Both the position numbers and the translations under genes were made by a program. DNA of 64,000 bases. Source: Sphingobacteriaceae bacterium (GTDB taxonomy: Bacteria > Bacteroidota > Bacteroidia > Sphingobacteriales > Sphingobacteriaceae). Positions 20,276-31,300 of this stretch are shown here, piece after piece. Position 1 is the first letter of the stretch. Every line of letters begins with the position of its first letter. The stretch is taken from positions 1-64,000 of the forward strand of contig JAGIAD010000002.1 of the NCBI GenBank assembly GCA_017745075.1, read 5' to 3'. Below the pieces are notes generated by a model. The model was given only the letters and a program-made list of their open reading frames with translations, ran no database searches and was not told the DNA's origin.

Positions 20276-21571
20276 ATGAAGCTACACAAACTCCTATTTA
20301 TCCTTTTTTTTAGCGTGTTAACCCTTTCGGCCGTTGCACAAACAGAAAGTCAGCTGAGAAGGAAAAAAGAAGCAATACAGCGTGAAATTGAACAGCTTCA
20401 GAAAAATCTGAACAAAACTGCCAATGGTAAAAAACTTACCCTGCAGCAGATTAATACCATAAATGCCCAGATCAGGTTGCGCCAGGATAAAATCGGAACA
20501 ATCAATTCTGAAATAAAAAATCTAGATAACCAAATCTCTCAGAACACCAATACCGTACATACGTTGCAGGGGCAGCTGGGCGACCTTAAAAAAGAGTATG
20601 CAGGCATGATCCGTTTTGCGCAACGGAACAGGAATGCGTACGATAAGATGATGTTTATTTTTGCTTCAAAAGATTTTAACCAGGCATATAAAAGGATAAA
20701 ATATTTACAGCAGTTTAGCCAGTACAGGAAAAAACAGGCAGGTTATATCGAAAATACGCAAAATGATCTTAACGGAAAGATCAGGGTTTTGGATAGAACC
20801 CTTAAAGAAAAAAGCAACCTGTTAAAAGAACAGGAAAGGGAACGTGAGCGTTTGGGTAAAGATAAAAATGAGCAGTCTGTTGTATTAAGCAAACTGAGCA
20901 AAGATGAAAAGCAGTTTAAACAGGATATTGTTGCCCGTAAAAAACAACAGGCACAGATAGACAAGGCCATTAGTGCAGCCATCCAAAGGGCAATTGAAGA
21001 AGCGAGGAGAAAAGCAGCAGAAGAGGCCAGGAGGAAAGCAGCAGAGGAAGCGCGTATTGCTGCGGCCAAAGCCAAAGCAGAAAACAGGCCGGCGCCAGCA
21101 ACGCCAACAGCACCTGCTGCCAAATCAAAATCAACAGCAGAATTGCTTACAGCTACTCCAGAGGCTGCCAGGCTATCAGCAGGTTTTGAAAACAACAGGG
21201 GAAGACTGCCTTGGCCGGTAGCAACCGGAACCATTACCGAACGCTTTGGTATGCACAAGGTAGACCAGGCCACCTACACCAATGATGGAGTAGATATTAC
21301 CACAAGTAACGGGGCAACTGTTAGGGCTGTATTTGCAGGTAAGGTAGCCGCAGTACAGGTAGTTATGGGCAGAACAGTGGTGCTGATTAACCATGGTGAA
21401 TACTTTACCGTTTACCAGAACCTAAGAGCGGTAAGTGTGAGTGTGAATGAGCAGGTTGATACCAAACAGGCAATAGGGGTGGTGGCCAATACAGGGGATG
21501 ATGCCATCCTGAAATTCCAGATCAGGAGAGGGCAGGCCACTCTAAACCCTGAAGCCTGGATTAGTAAATAG
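20276..21571 (+). CDS. EnvC-like murein hydrolase activator, M23 peptidase domain
   Basis: N-terminal coiled coil, C-terminal M23 region (LPWPVATGTITERFGMHKV..., GKVAAVQVVMGRTVVLINHGEYFTVYQNL). Confidence 0.9.
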   Translation: MKLHKLLFILFFSVLTLSAVAQTESQLRRKKEAIQREIEQLQKNLNKTANGKKLTLQQINTINAQIRLRQDKIGTINSEIKNLDNQISQNTNTVHTLQGQLGDLKKEYAGMIRFAQRNRNAYDKMMFIFASKDFNQAYKRIKYLQQFSQYRKKQAGYIENTQNDLNGKIRVLDRTLKEKSNLLKEQERERERLGKDKNEQSVVLSKLSKDEKQFKQDIVARKKQQAQIDKAISAAIQRAIEEARRKAAEEARRKAAEEARIAAAKAKAENRPAPATPTAPAAKSKSTAELLTATPEAARLSAGFENNRGRLPWPVATGTITERFGMHKVDQATYTNDGVDITTSNGATVRAVFAGKVAAVQVVMGRTVVLINHGEYFTVYQNLRAVSVSVNEQVDTKQAIGVVANTGDDAILKFQIRRGQATLNPEAWISK

Positions 21572-21610
21572 AATTTTTTTAAATTGTTTATATTTGTATA
21601 AATTATATCA

Positions 21611-21976
21611 GTGATGTATCAAGGCACGTTATTAGAGTTTTTAAACATGGGGGGATCGGAGATCGTACTCATTTTAGTGGTAGTTCTGTTGTTGTTCGGG
21701 GGTAAAAAACTGCCTGAGCTGGCGAGAGGACTTGGAAAAGGGATCAGAGAGTTTAAAGATGCGTCGGAAGGGGTGAAGCGCGAGATCCACAGGAATATTA
21801 ATGCAATGGACTTAGATAAAGAAGAAGCGGAAGAAACAGCGGTAAACAATCATAATCAACGTCACCACCCAACAGAAGAAAGTCCTGTTCACGAAAATGC
21901 TGCGGCAAGTACACCGCATGCTGAAACAGGTACTCCCGTTGATGAAAAAAATGTAGCAGACAATCAAAAAGTTTAA
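21611..21976 (+). CDS. tatA: Sec-independent translocase TatA/E family, long acidic tail
   Basis: [35 protein letters not shown]. Confidence 0.92.
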   Translation: MMYQGTLLEFLNMGGSEIVLILVVVLLLFGGKKLPELARGLGKGIREFKDASEGVKREIHRNINAMDLDKEEAEETAVNNHNQRHHPTEESPVHENAAASTPHAETGTPVDEKNVADNQKV

Positions 21977-21987
21977 ACAAAAAAGTT

Positions 21988-22188
21988 ATGTTAAATACAA
22001 CTATAGCAGCAATGCTTGGAACACCTGAAATTATCATCATCGCAGTAGTGGTTTTGTTATTGTTTGGTGGTAAAAAAATTCCTGAACTTATGAGAGGTTT
22101 AGGTAAAGGTGTTAAAGAATTTAAAGACGGTAAGGATGGTGTTGATGGCGATCAGGTAGATCCGTCTAACCGTGATAAAACCGTTTAA
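21988..22188 (+). CDS. tatA: Sec-independent translocase TatA/E family, short
   Basis: [35 protein letters not shown]. Confidence 0.94.
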   Translation: MLNTTIAAMLGTPEIIIIAVVVLLLFGGKKIPELMRGLGKGVKEFKDGKDGVDGDQVDPSNRDKTV

Positions 22189-22206
22189 TTGCAATAATTT
22201 TTAGTT

Positions 22207-23625
22207 TTGAAGAAGTACAGCTCTCTAAAAGAGATTCAAGCACTCATTTCGCAAAAGCAATTAACTTTACCCGATTTATTAGCTTATTATTTTAAGCAGA
22301 TTAAAGATAAAGAACACCTCAACGCATTTAACGAGGTGTTTTTTTATTCGGCCGAGGTTCAGGCTAAAGCGATACAGCAGAAGATAGAAGAAGGCACAGC
22401 AGGCAAGCTTGCGGGGATGGTAATTGGTATTAAAGACAATATCTGTTATAAAGACCATGTGATAACTGCATCCTCAAAAATGCTCGAAGGCTTTGTATCT
22501 CCATATTCATCAACCGTTGTTGAACGTTTGTTACAGGAAGACGCCATTATTATCGGACGTTTAAACTGTGATGAGTTTGCTATGGGTGGCTCTAACGAAA
22601 CTTCTTATTATGGCGCTGTTAAAAATGCAGCAAACCCTGAGCTTGTGCCAGGTGGTTCATCCGGGGGCTCGGCCGTTGCTGTTCAGGCCGATATGTGTTT
22701 ATCTGCCCTTGGTACTGATACCGGAGGCTCAGTAAGACAGCCCGCAGCTTTTTGTGGACAGATTGGCTTGAAGCCTACTTATGGCCGTATTTCGAGATAT
22801 GGTGTTATCGCCTATGCCTCATCATTCGATCAGGTTGGTCCCATTACTTCATCCGTTGAAGATGCTGCCTTGCTTTTACAGGTTTTAGCTGGCGCTGATG
22901 AGCACGATTCGACGGTTTCGCCTTTGGAAGTTCCTGATTATCCTGCACATTTAAACACATACAAAAAACAAAAAATAGCGGTTTTAAAGGAAACCATCGA
23001 GAGCGATGCCCTTGATCCTGAAATTAAATCGGCTATTTTAGCTTCAATTGAAAAACTAAAGGCAGAAGGGCATACCATTGAATATGTATCTTTTGATCTT
23101 TTGGATTACCTGGTTCCGGCCTATTATATTTTAACCACGGCCGAAGCTTCTTCCAACCTTTCGCGTTATGATGGTGTGCATTACGGCCATCGCAATACCG
23201 AAGCAAAATCATTAAACGAACTCTATAAATTATCACGAGCAGAAGGTTTTGGTGAGGAGGTAAAACGTCGTATCCTTTTAGGTACTTTTGTTTTAAGCGC
23301 CGGATATTACGATGCCTATTACCAGAAAGCACAGCAGGTTCGCCGCCTGATAAGGGAAAAGATGGATTCCTTATTCCAGGATTACGACCTGATCCTTTCT
23401 CCTGTGGCGCCAACAGCAGCGTTTAAAATAGGCGATAATGTGCAGGATGCACTGGTGATGTACATGGCCGATATTTTTACCGTGCTGCCATCCCTGAGCG
23501 GAAATCCGGCTATTGCACTGCCTTTGGGCAATAATGAAGCAGGTTTGCCGTTAAGTATTCAATTTATAGCCAAACATTTTGAGGAAGATCAGCTTTTAGC
23601 TTTTTCTCAGGCATTTTTAAAATAG
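22207..23625 (+). CDS. gatA: Asp-tRNA(Asn)/Glu-tRNA(Gln) amidotransferase subunit A (TTG start)
   Basis: Amidase signature GGSSGGSAVAVQADMCLSALGTDTGGSVRQPAAFCG. Confidence 0.95.
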   Translation: MKKYSSLKEIQALISQKQLTLPDLLAYYFKQIKDKEHLNAFNEVFFYSAEVQAKAIQQKIEEGTAGKLAGMVIGIKDNICYKDHVITASSKMLEGFVSPYSSTVVERLLQEDAIIIGRLNCDEFAMGGSNETSYYGAVKNAANPELVPGGSSGGSAVAVQADMCLSALGTDTGGSVRQPAAFCGQIGLKPTYGRISRYGVIAYASSFDQVGPITSSVEDAALLLQVLAGADEHDSTVSPLEVPDYPAHLNTYKKQKIAVLKETIESDALDPEIKSAILASIEKLKAEGHTIEYVSFDLLDYLVPAYYILTTAEASSNLSRYDGVHYGHRNTEAKSLNELYKLSRAEGFGEEVKRRILLGTFVLSAGYYDAYYQKAQQVRRLIREKMDSLFQDYDLILSPVAPTAAFKIGDNVQDALVMYMADIFTVLPSLSGNPAIALPLGNNEAGLPLSIQFIAKHFEEDQLLAFSQAFLK

Positions 23626-23793
23626 GCATCAGCTCGTTGAGCTGTATGCAGTAGCTGTCAAAAAAACTGTAGCAAAACTTTTACTGATTTTTGATCGGTA
23701 AAGGCAAGTTACGGCTTAATTTTATTTTCATACCATTAAAAATGGTGCAGAAGTGGAGTTAGTTATTGACGCGACTGAGTAAACCAATAGCCC

Positions 23794-25197
23794 ATGATTA
23801 AAAAAATTCTTTTTGCTTCAATTTGTGCTTGTTTAGGATACTTTTCTTCCACTTCTGCACAACAAACCCTCAAATTAGATAGTCTCCCTAAGGTACACAA
23901 CAACATTTTTATCAATACCGATACCGTAGCCGTACCATTAGTTTCTGAAAATCCATTAACCATGGGAGGGAACTTTATCTATAAACTCAGGCTCGATTCT
24001 ATCACGAAGACCATTCCACTTCCTTACAACGAATACGTTCAGCAGTATATTGATATTTATGCCAAGCGCAAGGAAATGTTCGGGAAAATGATCGGCTTAT
24101 CTCACTATTACTTCCCGATTTTTGATAAGGCATTAAAAGATTATAACATCCCACAGGAAATAAAATACCTAACCATTGTAGAGTCGCAGATGAATCCGCA
24201 CGCCATTTCGCGTGTGGGGGCAACAGGTATCTGGCAGTTCATGTTCGGTACAGGCAAGGCCTATGGTTTGAAAATGGATAATTTTGTTGATGAGCGTAAA
24301 GATCCGATACAGGCCAGCTATGCCGCTGCAGCTTATTTCAGGGATGCTTTTGAAGAACTTGGCGATTGGCTTTTGGCTATTGCAGCCTATAACTGTGGTA
24401 AGGGCAATGTAAACCGGGCCATAGATAAGGCCGGATCAAGAGATTTTTGGGTAATCCGGCAGTTTTTACCAAAAGAAACCAGGAATTACGTGCCTGCCTT
24501 TATCGCTGCGGTGTATGTAATGAATTATTCCAGTAAGCACCAGATCACGGCTCAGGCTTCGAATATGTTCCTTAAAACCGATACCGTTCAAACTACCCGT
24601 TTTGTTTCTTTATCAACGCTTGCAAAAGTGCTTAATGTTGAAGAAGAAGCCATGATGGCCTTAAATCCATCTTATAAGAAGAAAATTGTAAATGGTACGG
24701 ATGATGAACCCAAGCGGATTGTAATGCCTAAATTAAAGGATGCCGATTATGCCGGCATTTATGATGTACTGAACAACCAGGAAGTAGATGTAAGCATGAA
24801 AGTGGTGGCTGCGAGTACTGATGATGTGAGAGATCTAAGAAAGAAAAAGAATAAAAGCGTAGCTACATCTGCTGTTGTTTATCACAAAGTTACCAGCGGG
24901 CAGAACCTTACTACGGTTGCTGATAAATATGGTGTAGAAGTACAGGATATTAGGGTTTGGAACGGACTAAAGAGTAAAACTTTGGTGCCTGGACAGAAAT
25001 TAAAAATCTACGCTAAAAATCATAAACCTTTAAAAACACCTTCGTCATTTTTAAGCTATAAGGTAAAAACAGGAGACACTTTATCAGAAATTGCAGAAAA
25101 ATTCGATGGCGCAACAGTTCAGAGCATCAAACGCGATAACCGTTTATCAAAAGCAGGTTTACAGGTTGGAATGGTGCTGAAGATCAGTAAGGGATAA
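23794..25197 (+). CDS. Membrane-bound lytic transglycosylase (MltD-like) with LysM domains
   Basis: ESQMNPHAISRVGATGIWQFM SLT motif; two C-terminal LysM repeats. Confidence 0.93.
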   Translation: MIKKILFASICACLGYFSSTSAQQTLKLDSLPKVHNNIFINTDTVAVPLVSENPLTMGGNFIYKLRLDSITKTIPLPYNEYVQQYIDIYAKRKEMFGKMIGLSHYYFPIFDKALKDYNIPQEIKYLTIVESQMNPHAISRVGATGIWQFMFGTGKAYGLKMDNFVDERKDPIQASYAAAAYFRDAFEELGDWLLAIAAYNCGKGNVNRAIDKAGSRDFWVIRQFLPKETRNYVPAFIAAVYVMNYSSKHQITAQASNMFLKTDTVQTTRFVSLSTLAKVLNVEEEAMMALNPSYKKKIVNGTDDEPKRIVMPKLKDADYAGIYDVLNNQEVDVSMKVVAASTDDVRDLRKKKNKSVATSAVVYHKVTSGQNLTTVADKYGVEVQDIRVWNGLKSKTLVPGQKLKIYAKNHKPLKTPSSFLSYKVKTGDTLSEIAEKFDGATVQSIKRDNRLSKAGLQVGMVLKISKG

Positions 25198-25224
25198 GAT
25201 ACAGATTCATCCTTATTGCATGAT

Positions 25225-25365
25225 TTAGACGGCCCCTTTCACCTCCTTTGGAGGTTCACATTCTCCTGTAATCAGAAGTGATGGTTCGTAATTATTAGGC
25301 ATTGTTTCTATCCTTTTATGGTCAAAGTATAAGCCATTTAAAGGTTTCGTGGGTAAAGCCATTAT
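25225..25365 (-). CDS. Hypothetical small protein (MALPTKPLNGLYFDHKRIETMPNNYEPSLLITGECEPPKEVKGAV)
   Basis: Open frame only; no recognised family. Confidence 0.25.
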   Translation of the reverse strand: MMALPTKPLNGLYFDHKRIETMPNNYEPSLLITGECEPPKEVKGAV

Positions 25366-25452
25366 GTTCTTATTTAACTTTTTTTGAAAGGCTTTTATTT
25401 TAAGCCTCATAAAAAGAATTGTACCTTTGCACGGTCACCAATAAGTTACTTA

Positions 25453-27771
25453 ATGAGTAATACGAATAGAAAGCAAGATGCATTGGATTACCATTCGCAT
25501 GGTCGTCCGGGAAAGATACAGGTAGTACCTACAAAACCTACAACCTCGCAAAGGGATTTAACTTTAGCATACTCTCCGGGAGTTGCAGAGCCCTGTTTAA
25601 AAATAGCAAACAACACAGAAGATGTTTATAAATATACCGCCAAAGGTAATTTAGTTGCAGTAATCAGTAATGGAACGGCCGTTTTGGGGCTCGGTAATAT
25701 CGGTCCTGAGGCGGGTAAGCCCGTAATGGAAGGTAAAGGCCTTCTGTTTAAAATATTTTCTGATATCGATGTCTTCGATTTGGAGCTTGATACCGAAAAT
25801 GTGGATGATTTTGTGAAAATTGTTAAAGCATTGGAGCCAACTTTCGGCGGTATCAACCTTGAGGATATCAAAGCTCCTGAGTGTTTCGAGATCGAGCGCC
25901 GTTTAAAACAGGAGATGAATATCCCTGTTATGCACGATGATCAGCACGGAACTGCCATTATCTCTGGCGCAGCTTTATTGAATGCCTGCGAAATCCAGAA
26001 AAAAAAGATCGATAAAATTCAGGTAGTGGTAAGCGGAGCCGGTGCTGCTGCAGTATCCTGCTCAAAAATGTACCTGAGCCTGGGGGTTAAAAAAGAGAAC
26101 CTGGTGATGTTCGATATCAATGGTTTAATCGATATCCATCGTACTGATTTGGATGATATCCGAATGGGTTTTGCAACCACCAGGAAAATTGCCGATATCG
26201 GCGAAGCAATGAAAGGTGCCGATGTTTTCATCGGACTTTCGGCTGCAAACGTAATTTCCCCTGAAATGTTAATGGGGATGGCTAAAAATCCTATTGTTTT
26301 TGCCATGGCCAATCCAAATCCCGAAATTGCCTACGAGCTGGCCATTAAAACCCGTAAAGATCTGATTATGGCTACCGGCCGTTCCGATTATCCGAACCAG
26401 GTAAACAATGTACTGGGTTTCCCCTACATTTTCCGTGGAGCACTGGATGTTAGGGCAACCAGCATTAACGAAGCCATGAAAATAGCTGCGGTAAAGGCCA
26501 TTGCCGAACTGGCTAAAAAATCGGTTCCTGAAGCAGTTAATTTAGCTTATAATGCACGTAACCTTAAATTCGGCAAAGATTATATCATTCCAAAACCGGT
26601 TGATTTCAGGTTGATTACCGAGGTTTCTACTGCTGTGGCAAAAGCCGCTATTGAGAGTGGTGTGGCAAGAAAAATCATTACCGACTGGGACGCTTACAAT
26701 GAAGAATTAAGAAAACGTTTAGGCTTGGATGATGCCATTATGAGGGCCGTAACCACCAAAGCAAAAATGGCTCCTAAACGTGTGGTATTTGCTGAAGCTG
26801 ATAATTACAAAATTTTAAAGGCAGCACAGATTGTAAAAGATGATAATATCGCTATTCCGATCCTTCTGGGGAATAAAGATAAAATACAGGCCATTATTGA
26901 TGAGCATGCTTTGGAACTGGAAGGTGTTGAGATCATTGATCAGATGCAGAACCCCGATAAAACCAAGCAGTATGCCGAGGCACTTTTCAAAAAACGCCAG
27001 CGTAAAGGGGTCTCCTCTATGCGTGATGCCACTAAGTTATTGAGAGACCGTAATTACTACGGTGCATCGATGGTAGAATTTGGCGAGGCCGATGCCATGA
27101 TTTCGGGCTTAACCAAAAACTATGCGGCCACCATTAAACCTGCTTTGCAGGTAATAGGCGTAAAGCCAGGGGTAAAACGTGTGGCCGGTATGTACATGAT
27201 GATGACCAAAAAAGGTCCGGTTTTCTTCGGCGATACCACGGTAAATGTTGATCCAACTGCAGAAGAACTGGTTGACATTACTTTATTGATTGATAAATCG
27301 GTAAAACAGTTTAATATCAAGCCGCGCATTGCGCTGTTGTCTTATTCAAACTTTGGCTCAAATGACGGTGTAACCCCTAATAAAGTAAGGGAAACTGTTA
27401 ATTTACTCCATAAAAACCACCCTGAAGTGGTGGTAGATGGCGAAATGCAGGGAAATTTTGCCATTAACAATGAATTGCTAAAAGATAACTTTCCTTTTAG
27501 TACATTAGCTGATGCGCCGGCAAATACGCTTGTGTTCCCGAATTTGGAATCAGGAAACATTGCATACAAATTGTTACAGGAGCTGGGTGGTGCCGAAGCA
27601 GTTGGTCCGATCTTGCTTGGACTAAATAAACCTGTTCATATTGTTCAATTAGGAAGTTCTGTGCGAGAAATTGTAAATATGGTTACTATTGCAGTTGTAG
27701 ATGTTCAGGCTAAAGAAGAAATTGAAACATCGAAACGAAAAGGTATATTTGGAAAAACAATTAAAAAGTAG
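25453..27771 (+). CDS. maeB: NADP-dependent malic enzyme with C-terminal phosphotransacetylase-like domain
   Basis: [32 protein letters not shown]-terminal PTA-like domain. Confidence 0.95.
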   Translation: MSNTNRKQDALDYHSHGRPGKIQVVPTKPTTSQRDLTLAYSPGVAEPCLKIANNTEDVYKYTAKGNLVAVISNGTAVLGLGNIGPEAGKPVMEGKGLLFKIFSDIDVFDLELDTENVDDFVKIVKALEPTFGGINLEDIKAPECFEIERRLKQEMNIPVMHDDQHGTAIISGAALLNACEIQKKKIDKIQVVVSGAGAAAVSCSKMYLSLGVKKENLVMFDINGLIDIHRTDLDDIRMGFATTRKIADIGEAMKGADVFIGLSAANVISPEMLMGMAKNPIVFAMANPNPEIAYELAIKTRKDLIMATGRSDYPNQVNNVLGFPYIFRGALDVRATSINEAMKIAAVKAIAELAKKSVPEAVNLAYNARNLKFGKDYIIPKPVDFRLITEVSTAVAKAAIESGVARKIITDWDAYNEELRKRLGLDDAIMRAVTTKAKMAPKRVVFAEADNYKILKAAQIVKDDNIAIPILLGNKDKIQAIIDEHALELEGVEIIDQMQNPDKTKQYAEALFKKRQRKGVSSMRDATKLLRDRNYYGASMVEFGEADAMISGLTKNYAATIKPALQVIGVKPGVKRVAGMYMMMTKKGPVFFGDTTVNVDPTAEELVDITLLIDKSVKQFNIKPRIALLSYSNFGSNDGVTPNKVRETVNLLHKNHPEVVVDGEMQGNFAINNELLKDNFPFSTLADAPANTLVFPNLESGNIAYKLLQELGGAEAVGPILLGLNKPVHIVQLGSSVREIVNMVTIAVVDVQAKEEIETSKRKGIFGKTIKK

Positions 27772-27777
27772 AATTAC

Positions 27778-28362
27778 ATGTACGCTTATATTGATGGTAA
27801 ATTGACATTCAAAAACCCGGCATATGTTGTGGTTGAAGCCGGAGGTATAGGTTATCATATTAATATTTCTTTAAATACATACAGCGCTTTAGGAGATGAA
27901 GAAAGGTGTAAACTCTACACCTGGCTTCATGTAAAAGAAGATGCACATACATTATACGGCTTCGCCGATGAAGGCGAACGCCGTTTATTTTTACACTTAA
28001 TATCAGTATCGGGAATTGGACCAAATACAGGTAGAATGATTTTATCATCCATTACTCCTGTTGAAATTCAAACGGCGATTATTAAGGCAGATTTGCCGCT
28101 CATTCAGCGGATTAAGGGCTTAGGGGCTAAAACGGCACAACGCCTGGTTTTAGAATTACAGGATAAATTAAAAAAAGAAGGGGCAGATTCATTAATTTCT
28201 GTTCCTCAACACAATACTGTTAAAGATGAAGCGTTATCAGCATTGGTAATGCTCGGATTCGCCAAACAAACCGCCGAAAAAACTATAGACCAGATTTTAA
28301 AAGTGACAGAGGGGACACTTTCGGTAGAGCAACTAATTAAACAAGCTTTAAAAACTTTATAG
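27778..28362 (+). CDS. ruvA: Holliday junction branch migration protein RuvA
   Basis: LISVSGIGPNTGRMILS, IKGLGAKTAQRLVLELQDKL. Confidence 0.95.
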   Translation: MYAYIDGKLTFKNPAYVVVEAGGIGYHINISLNTYSALGDEERCKLYTWLHVKEDAHTLYGFADEGERRLFLHLISVSGIGPNTGRMILSSITPVEIQTAIIKADLPLIQRIKGLGAKTAQRLVLELQDKLKKEGADSLISVPQHNTVKDEALSALVMLGFAKQTAEKTIDQILKVTEGTLSVEQLIKQALKTL

Positions 28363-28373
28363 ATCTACTGCCT

Positions 28374-31300
28374 TTGAAGAGAATATCTACATTTCTGTTT
28401 CTCATCCCTCTTTTCTTAATTGCTTCTCAAAACACTTTTTCACAAGTGGTTCCAAGCAAAGCAGACACTATTGCCCCAAAAAATAACTTCGGTTTAAAAG
28501 AAAAAGAACGTTTAGGGCTTAGTCCGGCCGTTAATCCGTTTTATCCTGCCCCAAGCAATTTAAGGCGTGTTGTAGAGTACGATGCCAAAAATAAACGGTA
28601 TGTGGTAAAAGAATTAATTGGCGAAAAATTTGTTCTAAATACACAATATTTAACTATCGACGAGTACCAGCGACTGGTTAACAGTGAGATAAAACGGGGT
28701 AACTGGCGCAGCATTTCAAATGCAGAGGTAAGTGATTACAGAAGTACCGGCATTATTCCCCAGATCCAGGTAAACAGTAAAGCTTTTGAAAAGTTATTTG
28801 GAGGAACAACCATCGATATCCAGCCTCGTGGAGAAGCTGAACTCACTTTTTTAGGCCGGGTAAATAAAAATGAAAACCCACTTTTTAACGAAAGACAACG
28901 GGTACAGACCAATTTCGATTTTAACCAGAGGATACAGATGGATCTGGTTGGTAACATCGGAACCAAATTAAAAATTAAAAGCAATTATAACACCGAGGCT
29001 CAATTTGATTTCGAAAACCAGATTAAGCTCGATTATACTGGCGGACCTGACGATATTATCCAAAAAATTGAAGCAGGTAATGTAAGCCTGCCTTTAAATA
29101 CCTCTTTGATTACTGGAACACAGGCACTCTTCGGTATTAAAACACAGTTGAAATTTGGGCGCTTAAATGTAACCAGTGTTTACACTCAACAAAAATCGCA
29201 ATCGAGGGAGATTAAAATTACCAACGGTGCACAGCAGAACAGTACCACGGTAAGTATTGATAGTTATGAGGCCAATAAACACTATTTCCTCTCGCAATAT
29301 TTCAGGAACAACTATAATAAAAACCTGGCCAATGCACCTATTATTACCTCGCCGATCCAGATTACCAAAATTGAGGTCTGGATTACCAATAAGGCCGGTA
29401 ACACCACCGACTCCAGAGATGTATTGGGTTTGCTTGATTTGGGAGAGAATGTTCCTTTTAACAATACTTTAATTAATGGAGGAACCTCTGGTTTGCCGGC
29501 AGGTACAACTGCTACGGGTTTCCCTCAGCAATCGAACAACTTGATTGCACAATTAAATGCTTATCAGGGTGGCGCCATACGGCAGACCAATTCTAACGCA
29601 GTTTTATCTTTCTTTCAAACAACCCCTGCCAATAGCAGTAATACCGATAACTTTGCCAAACTGATTTACGCCCGTAAACTTACTGAGCGCGAATTTACCT
29701 TTCAGCCGCAATTGGGTTATCTCTCATTGAATAATCCTCTAAATGCAGATGAAGTTTTGGCTGTTGCTTACCGCTATACTTATAATGGTGTAGAATACCA
29801 GGTAGGTGAGTTTTCTACCGATATTCCTTTTGATGCTGCAAATCCTAAGGTGCTTTATGCCAAGCTATTAAAGAACGAAACTACAAAAATTCAATTGCCA
29901 ATCTGGGACTTGATGATGAAAAACATCTATTCTATCGGTGGGTACCAGATCAGCAGCCAGAATTTTAAACTCGATATTTACCGCATTGATAACGAAACTG
30001 GTGTAGATAATCCGGTAATGACAGAGGGACAGAATACTGCAAACAAGCAGTGGATTGCCCTGACCGAATTTGATCGCTTAAACCAACAAAATGAGCGTAA
30101 ACCGGATGGTGTTTTCGATTTCGTGGCCGCAAATAATGCTTTTGGTTCTTATTCTACAGCAAGTAATGCCAACCAGGCCAGTATGTTCGGTGTGGGTAGC
30201 AACGGGCAAACCTCATTGGTTACCAATACCAATTCGGGCTATATTACCATCGATCCGGCAAACGGAAGGATTATTTTTCCTGTAATTGAGCCTTTTGGTA
30301 AAGATTTGGCTGCAAGATTTTTGCCTAGTGAGCAGGCTTTGATCAATAAATACGCTTTTACCGCACTTTACGATTCTACCCAGACCATTGCCAAACAATT
30401 GTTCCAGAACCAGAACAGGTATGTGATCAAGGTGAATTATCAATCAGATATTTCTTCCGAATTTAGTTTGAATGCCATTAACGTTCCTGAAGGATCGGTA
30501 AAGGTCTTCGCCGGAACCATGCCCTTAACAGAAGGTGTCGATTTTACGGTCGATTATCAGGGTGGCCGTGTAAGTATCATCAACCAGGCACTTTTAATTT
30601 CTGGCCAGCCGATCAGGATCACTACTGAAAACAACGAACTTTTTGGCTTGCAGCAACGTTCGCTCTTCGGAACCCGTTTAGATTACCGTGTTAACAACAA
30701 ACTTAACCTTGGGGGTACTTTCATGAACCTTACCGAGAAGCCTTTAACCCAAAAGGTAAATATTGGTGAAGAACCCATTTCCAATACGATCTGGGGCGCT
30801 GATATCAACTACAGCTCACCTTCGAGGTTTTTAACCAAAATGGTCGATAAGCTTCCGTTCATTTCAACCAAAGCACCATCAAGTGTAACCTTTTACGGCG
30901 AGTTTGCACAACTGATCCCAGGTCATCCGAGGGCATTGAATTTTGCCGGAAGTAAAAATGGGGTAAGTTATCTCGACGATTTCGAAGCATCCAGATCGGT
31001 AATCGATTTAAAAAGTGCCATTGCCTGGCAGCTTTCGGGTACGCCGCAGCTTTTTCCTGAGTATGAACGATCCAACGATTTATCGTATGGCTATAACCGC
31101 GCAAGGATTGCCTTTTATAATATCGACCCTACTTTTTATAATTCTGCTGCATCTACCACTCCGGCCAATATCCGCAACAACCGGAACGAGCTTTCCAACC
31201 ACTATGTAAGAGAAGTGATCGAGCAGGAAGTTTTTCCTTTTAAGGAAACTGCAACAGGACAGGCATTGAATATTACAACGCTTGATGTGGCCTATTATCC

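Noticed and set aside
25225-25365. Small - strand ORF upstream of malic enzyme as a confident gene
   Set aside because: No recognised family; part of the region forms a CCTCC-TTT-GGAGG hairpin that may be a terminator of the upstream lytic transglycosylase; listed only at low confidence.
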